From contig DHNF01000154.1 in NCBI GenBank assembly GCA_002409375.1, forward strand, positions 1 to 5,669: a DNA stretch of 5,669 nucleotides, in the 5' to 3' direction. Positions 1 through 5,135 of the stretch are shown one piece after another. A model generated the notes under the pieces. It worked only from the letters and a program-made list of their open reading frames with translations, searched no databases and had not been told where the DNA came from. Position numbers and translations under genes: made by a program. The first letter of the stretch is position 1. Every line of letters begins with the position of its first letter. The DNA is from Ruminococcaceae bacterium UBA5423. GTDB taxonomy: Bacteria > Bacillota > Clostridia > Oscillospirales > Acutalibacteraceae.

Positions 1-831
1 GTCCGAAAATGTGTTGACTTCCCCAACAACTATGTGCCTATTGTTGATTTGCCTAACATTACTGCTTCATCCCATGTCTTGGGGCTAATCCTGACCTATC
101 ACATCAACTACGGTCTGCCCCTTCGCAAAACTGCCGCTTTGATGTACGATGTTCATAACGTTAAAGTATCTCACCAGACTATTGCTAACTATTGCAACGC
201 TGTTGCGCCCAGAATTAAGCCTTTTTTTGATCATTTCCCTTATGAGCTTTCCGATTCTTTCTGCGGCGACGAAACCTACATAAAGGTCAAGGGGCGATGG
301 CATTATATCTTCTTTTTCTTCGACGCTGTGAAGAAAGTTATACTTTCCTACCGCGTACGGCGACACCGTGACTACCAATCCGCCATACTCGCCTTTAACG
401 ATGTTTTGGTTAAGTTCAAGGAGATTCCGCGAAATCTCAACCTTATCACCGACGGTAATCCAATTTATCTTCTCGCTCAGCAATTCTTCGCACAGCATGG
501 CATAAATTTTAATGTCACTCAGGTTATCGGGCTTGCAAATGAGGATGAGGTCTCTAAGGAGTTCCGCCCCCTCAAACAGATTATTGAACGCTTAAACCGC
601 ACTTTTAAGGGTAACTACAAGCCTACAACAGGATTCGGTTCCGACTCCGGCTCTGTTTCTTCTGTTACGCTTTTTGTCGCTTATTTCAACTTCCTGCGTC
701 CCCATTCTGCTCTTGATGGCAATGTTCCGACAGTTATCCCGGAGCTTGATGCTCTGCCAAACATGCCTGCTAAGTGGCTTAAGCTCATTGCCATTAGTGA
801 GGATTTTATCAAATCCCGCACCGCCGCCTGA
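1..831 (+). CDS. DDE-type IS transposase, 5' truncated by window edge
   Basis: C-terminal portion of a cut-and-paste type transposase that would catalyse strand transfer of its own insertion sequence. The frame is open to base 1, with no stop before the GTG at 34. That GTG is therefore probably an internal valine, and the real start lies off the window. Numbering from codon 34: a helix-turn-helix-like segment with LRKTA and SHQTIANYC (about 12-60), then an RNase-H-like catalytic core. Candidate catalytic residues are D79 in GDETYIK, D140 in LITDGNP and E185 in KQIIERLNRTFK. The tail has YFNFLRPHSAL, typical of rve/IS6-like (DDE_Tnp_IS240) enzymes. The D140-E185 spacing (44 residues) is longer than the roughly 34 usual in IS6, so this is an IS6-related but distinct group. 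Full-length clostridial relatives that I recall are about 450-500 residues with N-terminal zinc-ribbon cysteines; the single Cys at codon 4 of the visible frame could belong to that part. No frameshift is seen, so it may be functional. Confidence 0.88.
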   Translation, partial: VRKCVDFPNNYVPIVDLPNITASSHVLGLILTYHINYGLPLRKTAALMYDVHNVKVSHQTIANYCNAVAPRIKPFFDHFPYELSDSFCGDETYIKVKGRWHYIFFFFDAVKKVILSYRVRRHRDYQSAILAFNDVLVKFKEIPRNLNLITDGNPIYLLAQQFFAQHGINFNVTQVIGLANEDEVSKEFRPLKQIIERLNRTFKGNYKPTTGFGSDSGSVSSVTLFVAYFNFLRPHSALDGNVPTVIPELDALPNMPAKWLKLIAISEDFIKSRTAA

Positions 832-870
832 CTTTTATCTTTTCCCTGAGCCTAAGGCGGTCCGTTGGGT

Positions 871-887
871 GGTCAATACCCTTGACC
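871..887. repeat. Perfect 6-bp hairpin GGTCAA-TACCC-TTGACC
   Basis: GGTCAA (871-876) and TTGACC (882-887) are exact reverse complements around a 5-base loop. No T-tract follows, so it is not a standard terminator. Its right arm is shared with the longer inverted repeat 882-999, so the two folds exclude one another. A further alternative pairs CGGTC (858-862) with GACCG (884-888) and GGGT (867-870) with ACCC (878-881). Confidence 0.55.
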
Positions 888-999
888 GGCGTGAACGCAA
901 ATACTACAATGCCGTTCCGAGGGTGCTTTGGTGTGCCTTTTTATCTCAACCCGTCGCCCTCGGCTCTCTTTTGACAGCATTTGCGTTCGCGTCTGTCAT
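882..999. repeat. Long imperfect inverted repeat behind the transposase
   Basis: The 21-base arm at 882-902 matches the reverse complement of 979-999 at 17 of 21 positions. This includes an uninterrupted 10-base match, GAACGCAAAT (893-902) with ATTTGCGTTC (979-988). One of the four differences would be a G-U wobble in RNA. A second inverted repeat (917-925 with 955-963) nests inside, so 882-999 can fold as one long two-step stem-loop with near-symmetrical internal loops (14 and 15 bases). The role is unknown: IS end architecture, an mRNA 3' structure, or chance. Confidence 0.55.
917..970 (+). terminator. Possible transposase terminator hairpin
   Basis: CCGAGGG (917-923) and CCCTCGG (957-963) are perfect complements, extendable to 9 bp with one wobble (917-925 with 955-963). 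CTCTCTTTT follows directly on the plus strand. The stem is GC-rich and correctly placed for the transposase transcript. The 29-base loop is unusually long and the U-tract is imperfect, so this is a weak terminator call. It may simply be the inner stem of the larger structure. Confidence 0.3.
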
Positions 1000-1003
1000 A
1001 GGG

Positions 1004-1045
1004 TTTGACACTTTTTTGTTTTTCATGGACTATTTGACACTACCC
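1004..1045. repeat. Paired TTTGACAC repeats at the probable IS right end
   Basis: TTTGACAC occurs at 1004-1011 and again at 1033-1040, in the same orientation and 29 bp apart. The outer copy runs into TACCC, the proposed terminus. Related TTGACA/TTGACC hexamers occur at 882, 971 and 1068, so the motif is enriched across about 190 bp. Repeated short motifs at an IS end commonly bind the transposase, which is my inference here. Confidence 0.45.
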
Positions 1046-1058
1046 ATAATATAAATAG

Positions 1059-1247
1059 TCTTTGCCGTTGACAGTTCGAGCAAGGCTCAAAGAAACCAGC
1101 AAAACCGCCATAGCTTTGTCGATTTTGGCATTGAACCTCGCCCACATAGGGCGGATTATTTGCGCCTTTTTGTGGTTTGTTGTATTTTTAATTGGTTCTC
1201 CGAGGTTTAAAAAAAACGGTAATTGTTCAGTAGACATTAAGTATTAA
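1059..1247 (+). pseudogene. Possible C-terminal remnant of another transposase
   Basis: This open frame follows a TAG at 1056-1058 and ends at TAA 1245-1247. The only potential starts are weak (TTG at 1062), with no ribosome site. Its first 45 residues read like the tail of an IS4/IS5-type DDE transposase: a basic VRARLKETSKTA followed by a hydrophobic helix, IALSILALNLAHIGRI. I cannot name a specific family. It lies just outside the inferred IS end and could be an older element interrupted by the newer one. The minus-strand frame over the same bases has no better support. Treat this as a hint only. Confidence 0.25.
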
Positions 1248-1254
1248 ATCAATT

Positions 1255-2019
1255 TTAAGAAAATAACGGATTGCCTTTAAAGAAATAATGGATTGCCGAT
1301 TTTATGCTTTTCTCCCAAAACTCCCAATCGTGATATCCCTGCCATTCTTCATAAACAAAGGGAATCCCGCACTTGTTAAGGTGCTCACGGAAATTCTTGT
1401 TATCCTCATACAGGAAGTCGGACAGACCGCAACTCATATACACCCTAGGGCAACCTTTTTTTGCCGCTTGTTCTGCCAGAAGATACAAATCATCCTCTGG
1501 CCTTATAGCCCCATCATTAATACCGATACATTCTTCACGGCTGATTGACGGTGTATCCGATAGCAGGCGGGAATGTATATTAACCGCTCCCGAAAAGCTG
1601 GCAACCGCATTAAATCTTTCCGGATAACGGAGCGCTGTTTTTAAAGCACCGTACCCTCCCATCGACAACCCGGCGATATAAGTATCCTCCTTGCGGTCGG
1701 AAATGTGAAACATATTGCGGCAAATCCTCGGAAGATCTTCCGCAATATATGTAAAGTACTTGGCGCCGTGCGCCATGTCGGTATAAAAGCTTCTCTGCAC
1801 CTCGGGCATTACTATGGCTGCATGAGCCAACTCGGCATAATATTCAACATTTGTTCTTCGAAACCATGCGGAATGGTTATCCGAAAGACCGTGGAGTAAA
1901 TAAACTACCGGCACTCCAGAACCTGACTTATCTTTTATTCCATCCTCCGGTAATGAAACAGCCAGTGATGTCATCATGCCCAGCGCGGGTGAATATATTG
2001 AACCGTCAAAAAAAGCCAT
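1255..2019 (-). CDS. Alpha/beta hydrolase, tributyrin esterase-like
   Basis: Predicted cytoplasmic carboxylesterase of the esterase D / S-formylglutathione hydrolase-like family, closest by eye to lactococcal-type tributyrin esterase EstA, which cleaves short-chain acyl esters. The 254 residues match that family's length (about 250-260). Visible features are the N-terminal FFDGSIYSPALG strand region, the oxyanion-side motif LLHGLSDNHSAW (41-52), and the nucleophile elbow GLSMGG with S119. The acid is probably D201 in CGLSDF and the histidine H230 in GYHDWEFW, so a complete catalytic triad is present. There is no signal peptide. ATG at 2017-2019 is preceded by AAGGAAAGG (2031-2039), with AAAGG 11 bases from the start. 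The gene begins 21 bp after the acetyltransferase stop, so the two are probably cotranscribed. The natural substrate is unknown: acetylated sugars, small esters or S-formyl thiols are all possible. Family confidence is high, substrate confidence low. Confidence 0.9.
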   Translation of the reverse strand: MAFFDGSIYSPALGMMTSLAVSLPEDGIKDKSGSGVPVVYLLHGLSDNHSAWFRRTNVEYYAELAHAAIVMPEVQRSFYTDMAHGAKYFTYIAEDLPRICRNMFHISDRKEDTYIAGLSMGGYGALKTALRYPERFNAVASFSGAVNIHSRLLSDTPSISREECIGINDGAIRPEDDLYLLAEQAAKKGCPRVYMSCGLSDFLYEDNKNFREHLNKCGIPFVYEEWQGYHDWEFWEKSIKSAIHYFFKGNPLFS

Positions 2020-2040
2020 TTGTGCTCAAACCTTTCCTTA

Positions 2041-2508
2041 TTAAAGTTCTATTAAATTCTGATAAATACTTTTTGTTGGTAGTGAATCGGGAATAAGCAC
2101 CGCATTTGCCGCTTTTTCATAGAAAGCGTTCGCACCGTCCATCCATCCGACTATTGCATAAGCATAACCGTCATTTTTCATTGCATGGAGACAGGAAAGC
2201 AATAAAGCCGAACCTGTTTTGTTTCCGCGCTCTGATTTTAATACCCCGATCGGCCCGAAAAAGCCTTTTGCGGTCGCATCGTAACATGAAAAGCCAACAA
2301 CCTTTTTGTCTTTAACCGCTATAAAGCAGCTGACCGGGTTATTATGAAGGGCGTAATCACACTCGTTCGCCCAGTTTTCATTGAATTCTTCTCTTACAAA
2401 TTTTAATATCCTGCCGGAGTCTACCGGATTTGCCCTTTTAATCAATGTGCCATTCAGCACAGCCGGAACTTCCGGCATGTCATATAGCTTTATCAACATA
2501 TCAGACAT
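2041..2508 (-). CDS. GNAT family N-acetyltransferase
   Basis: Predicted acetyl-CoA dependent acyltransferase of 155 residues, a single-domain GNAT. An N-terminal extension (MLIKLYDMPEVPAVL) precedes the fold, which starts near residue 22 (IKRANPVDSGRILKFVREEF). The central strands are CFIAVKDKKVVGFSCYDATAK (61-81) and FFGPIGVL (83-90). The acetyl-CoA loop and helix are SERGNKTGSALLLSCLHAM (92-110), followed by a strand at YAYAIVG (115-121) and helix NAFYEKAANA (127-136). The loop is unusual: the family signature R/Q-x-x-G-x-G/A appears as R94-G-N-K-T-G99, with lysine at the first conserved glycine. The end also departs from the subfamily pattern I recall (a GGVGPAEFY-type segment is WMDGANAFY here). 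The start ATG has AGAGG (2516-2520) 7 bases upstream. An internal ATG at codon 4 is possible but worse placed. Substrate unknown; it is likely in an operon with the esterase behind it. Confidence 0.87.
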   Translation of the reverse strand: MSDMLIKLYDMPEVPAVLNGTLIKRANPVDSGRILKFVREEFNENWANECDYALHNNPVSCFIAVKDKKVVGFSCYDATAKGFFGPIGVLKSERGNKTGSALLLSCLHAMKNDGYAYAIVGWMDGANAFYEKAANAVLIPDSLPTKSIYQNLIEL

Positions 2509-2561
2509 ATAAATGCCTCTGCCTTTCTATCTATGTTATGTTTTTTGTGCTGTTGCCTCCG

Positions 2562-2604
2562 AAAAATATCATTTTCAGAAATTGATGTACATCATTTTCT
2601 GAAA
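2562..2604 (-). terminator. Palindrome overlapping the DUF5696 stop codon; terminator or operator
   Basis: Bases 2573-2604 form a 32-base inverted repeat, 16-base arms with a single mismatch (2582 against 2595). The centre, GATGTACATC, is a perfect palindrome. On the minus strand it covers the last codons and TGA of the DUF5696 gene. ATGATATTTTT (2562-2572) follows, giving a five-base U-tract six bases after the stem. That arrangement suggests a weak, AT-rich intrinsic terminator or attenuator before the acetyltransferase gene. Symmetry through the centre would equally suit a dimeric repressor site. A 9-base direct repeat, ATCATTTTC (2568-2576 and 2591-2599), overlaps it. Confidence 0.5.
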
Positions 2605-5123
2605 TAGCTTGTGGCATTAACAGTTAATCCGTCTATAGCAACATCCTTATTGCTGTAATTCACATATAATACGGTTCCGTCGTTATATGTGATTTTTCTC
2701 AGCTCTCCTATAATTTCATGTTTCTCAATGAACTTATCTTTCAAGCTGCCCAATGCCCTACCCAAATAATCCAAATCCGAAATCATGGTATCCTGCCATT
2801 CGGAATAATTGATATTATAAAGATAATTATACTCGGTATTTATAATTTTGTTGTCCAACTCATAAGCCAGCTTATATTTTGGAGTACTTCCTGTTTCAAT
2901 TATTTTAAGCAATGCTTTTTGATGATCCGCAGCACTGTTTATCGGTGCGGAGGTGTAATTGAGAGAACCGTGCAGCACCATTTGAACAAAAGGTATCTCG
3001 GATTCAAAATGATAATTTATGCTGTTTGCCATTTCTAAATCTTCCACCATGGATAACTTTGACAAAAGATATCCGGCTGGGCTCTTTCCCATTATCTTTC
3101 GTTGCTCAAGGTTATCCAGCGAACTGTTCAGCTGTGCAATCACCTTTGTCCTGTTTGAATAATCCTTCATGTTAAAATCAGTGTTGAGGAATAGTGCCGT
3201 ATCCCCTATGCTTAAATTAAAGATATCATCAAGATTACTGTCATATTGCTGTGTAATGTTCGGATAATATAAGGGGGAAACAATATGCATTTCGTATGCA
3301 CTTTCTAAGGGCAGACCGCTCGGAACTTTTTTAATCGGAAGTTTAGCTATGTTGTTGCTGGGGAAACGGGCGTCGGATTTTCTGGGATTATAACCGCTGA
3401 ATTTATGATTATCATAATAAAATCCCAGATTAACGTCAAGATATAAATCCGTGCCATCTTCCGCCATTTTCTGTAAAAATGAATTTCTTACCTTTTTGTT
3501 TCCCAGCTTTTTCTCAAAAACATATTCACCTGGATTTTGCCCAAACAACCCGTGTTTGTTAAAGCCTGATAATTTTAATGAATAGTTCTTTAACTGCGAT
3601 TCTTTCAAATTGTCTACAATCTGCCCACATTGCTCAAAGGTGGTCAGAGGAACCACTGTCTTGACAGGAATTAAACCGGCAATCGTGCTCTTTGCAGTAA
3701 CATTGCCTACCATCTCAAGTAAAAAGCTTGTATCCTCCGACCCTGCCGTTATAGCCTGATTTTTGTGTAAATAGTCTCTGTAGTAGTTGGCCATATAGCT
3801 GTAATTCGCAGTATTTTTTTCTAAGAAGTGATATCTTATTGTAATATTCCCGTTATATGCTTCCTTACCATATACCGAGCTTTGTTTGTTGGTAACGATA
3901 GATACATTGGCTTGCTCCAGCAAACGAAATGACGGATAAAGCGCCGAGGCTCCCTTCATTTTATCATAGTTAAGGGTAGTTATTTCCGCTCCCTCTTCGA
4001 TAATCGCAAAAAAGCCCTTTTCATTTTTCACCATGCCGTAAACAGGAAATGGTGCGTAATCCGCACTCATATAATCTCCGATACTTTGAACCAAATCGGT
4101 GCCCATGAGATTGAGTTTATAGGTTGAATCGTAAACCCCGCCTATGCTGTCAGTAACACCGCTGTTTACCGGCAAAAGATAATAGCCCTTATCTTCCGAG
4201 ACACCATAACATCCGTATGGAGCAAAACCGATTGAAAGCAGTGGATTTTCCGCATAAAACTCAATTTGGTCGCATGGAATTTGAACAATCAAATCGTTAC
4301 CGTCAAGATAATATATCACAGAAACATGAAAGGTTTCTTTAAACTCTGCCAACTTCTCCAATGTTATCTTGCGGTCTTCTTCAAATTGCTCATCGGTATA
4401 TCCGGAGGTTTGAATAATTTCTGCGGTTCTTTCCTTTTTCCTTATAGAATCCCCATCTGTAAGCACATAAAGAGGATTATCTAGAATTCCGGGAGATAGT
4501 GCAATTATTTTTTCTTTATATTCCACCGGCAAGGTATCTTTTGTATACAGTGTGTAACGGCGTGTCAGATAATCAGAGTCACCTTCATCCAGGGCGGGTA
4601 TTATTTCATTTTCAAAACGCTCCTGCGGAATGGCCTGCGGAAGCAAGAACATGTTACCGCATTCCCCTAAAATGTACTCGGTGATTATTTTATTATCATT
4701 CAGATATACCCTGTATTGCTCCTTGTCAACCGATTCCTGCAAGGTGTATAATTGGCTCTTTTGTTCTCTCAAATAATTGTATTCGATATAAAACGGAGAA
4801 AACAACAGATTTGTATCCCCGGTAAAAGCGTTTTCATAATCCTGAGATACATTGCTCCAGATAATGTTCTCTTCATCATCGGTTGCATATACCCCACCGC
4901 CTTCTGTTACAAAAACATAAACGCCGTTAGCGGCAATAGCCTTATATGGAGTATCTAAATAGTCGGTAATATCCTCCCAATCTTGATGTTCGTCCAGCGT
5001 CATAGGTTCAGTTATTCCGAAAGTTTCTTTATAACCACTTTTACGAAAGTAAAGGAAGGCAAAAACAGCGGATAACAACACAATAACCACCGCAACGCTT
5101 ACCAGCTTTTTTATGTGTTTCAT
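2592..5123 (-). CDS. DUF5696 family membrane-anchored protein, glycoside-hydrolase-like
   Basis: Large protein of 843 residues that I recognise as a DUF5696-domain protein; no reaction is established for it to my knowledge. MKHIKK plus a hydrophobic stretch (7-26) forms a signal anchor without a lipobox cysteine, so the bulk should face outside the membrane. Residues about 40-470 look beta-rich, with a charged helical insert near 225-265 (KKERTAEIIQ to LAEFKETF). Residues about 480-800 alternate strands and helices like a TIM barrel: IPVKTVVPLTTFEQ, YSLKLSGFNKHGLFG, DLYLDVNLGFYY, SIGDTALFLNTDF, IPFVQMVLHGSLNYTSAPIN. The C-terminus (about 807-843) resembles the small beta domain closing many glycoside hydrolases: ITYNDGTVLYVNYSNKDV. 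D563 and D649 sit on predicted strand ends, but catalysis is not shown. ATG at 5121-5123 has AGGAGGT five bases upstream. It lies directly behind the YIP1 gene and is probably translationally coupled to it. An envelope role in carbohydrate handling is inferred from fold and usual context. Confidence 0.85.
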   Translation of the reverse strand: MKHIKKLVSVAVVIVLLSAVFAFLYFRKSGYKETFGITEPMTLDEHQDWEDITDYLDTPYKAIAANGVYVFVTEGGGVYATDDEENIIWSNVSQDYENAFTGDTNLLFSPFYIEYNYLREQKSQLYTLQESVDKEQYRVYLNDNKIITEYILGECGNMFLLPQAIPQERFENEIIPALDEGDSDYLTRRYTLYTKDTLPVEYKEKIIALSPGILDNPLYVLTDGDSIRKKERTAEIIQTSGYTDEQFEEDRKITLEKLAEFKETFHVSVIYYLDGNDLIVQIPCDQIEFYAENPLLSIGFAPYGCYGVSEDKGYYLLPVNSGVTDSIGGVYDSTYKLNLMGTDLVQSIGDYMSADYAPFPVYGMVKNEKGFFAIIEEGAEITTLNYDKMKGASALYPSFRLLEQANVSIVTNKQSSVYGKEAYNGNITIRYHFLEKNTANYSYMANYYRDYLHKNQAITAGSEDTSFLLEMVGNVTAKSTIAGLIPVKTVVPLTTFEQCGQIVDNLKESQLKNYSLKLSGFNKHGLFGQNPGEYVFEKKLGNKKVRNSFLQKMAEDGTDLYLDVNLGFYYDNHKFSGYNPRKSDARFPSNNIAKLPIKKVPSGLPLESAYEMHIVSPLYYPNITQQYDSNLDDIFNLSIGDTALFLNTDFNMKDYSNRTKVIAQLNSSLDNLEQRKIMGKSPAGYLLSKLSMVEDLEMANSINYHFESEIPFVQMVLHGSLNYTSAPINSAADHQKALLKIIETGSTPKYKLAYELDNKIINTEYNYLYNINYSEWQDTMISDLDYLGRALGSLKDKFIEKHEIIGELRKITYNDGTVLYVNYSNKDVAIDGLTVNATSYFRK

Positions 5124-5128
5124 GTTTT

Positions 5129-5135
5129 ACCTCCT
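5129..5135 (-). promoter_or_regulatory. Strong ribosome site AGGAGGT overlapping upstream stop
   Basis: On the minus strand AGGAGGT stands five bases before the ATG of the DUF5696 gene and shares two bases with the TAG stop codon (5134-5136) of the YIP1 gene. Only 10 bases separate the two frames. This fixes the DUF5696 start and points to translational coupling within one transcript. Confidence 0.85.

Larger units (their letters stand above)
1..1045 (+). mobile_element. Insertion sequence, right-hand part (left end outside window)
   Basis: The element contains the transposase gene and about 210 bp of non-coding DNA behind it. The proposed right end is the string TTTGACACTACCC at 1033-1045. 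On the other strand it begins GGGTAGTGTCAAA, which resembles a terminal inverted repeat. A second TTTGACAC lies 29 bp further inside (1004-1011), as expected for repeated transposase binding sites near an IS end. Beyond 1045 the sequence turns AT-rich (ATAATATAAAT), a plausible target. The left terminal repeat and target duplication cannot be seen, so the boundary is inferred. Confidence 0.5.
832..1254. other. Non-coding stretch: IS tail plus flanking remnant DNA
   Basis: No confident gene lies between the transposase stop and the esterase stop. From 832 to about 1045 the DNA is GC-richer and dense in inverted repeats (listed separately) and probably belongs to the insertion sequence. From about 1046 to 1254 it is mostly AT-rich and holds only a weak transposase-like remnant frame. 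The transposase and esterase genes converge on this stretch. No classical GC-rich hairpin with a T-tract is seen for the esterase side. Confidence 0.6.

Noticed and set aside
34..36. GTG as the start of the transposase
   Set aside because: The frame is open through base 1 and no ribosome site precedes the GTG. Relatives are much longer at the N-terminus, so the gene is treated as cut by the window edge.
85..498. Minus-strand open frame of 137 residues
   Set aside because: It lies wholly antisense to the well-supported transposase catalytic core and shows no recognisable family pattern.
674..1054. Plus-strand open frame of 126 residues overlapping the transposase end
   Set aside because: The first half is a shifted-frame shadow of the transposase. 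The remainder crosses the inverted-repeat region and resembles no protein I recognise, with no ribosome site.
1034..1055. Outward hybrid promoter from the IS end (TTGACA with TATAAA)
   Set aside because: The spacer is 10 bases, far short of the roughly 17 needed, and no gene lies downstream on that strand.
1209..1216. Run of eight A (T on the minus strand) as the esterase terminator
   Set aside because: No stable GC-containing hairpin precedes it on the minus strand. Only a weak AATTG/CAATT pairing with a very large loop is present.
1040..1237. Minus-strand open frame of 65 residues downstream of the esterase
   Set aside because: No ribosome site and no family resemblance. The plus frame over the same bases looks more protein-like.
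2556..2560. GGAGG on the minus strand as the ribosome site of a small upstream gene
   Set aside because: No ATG, GTG or TTG follows at a workable distance before the acetyltransferase start.
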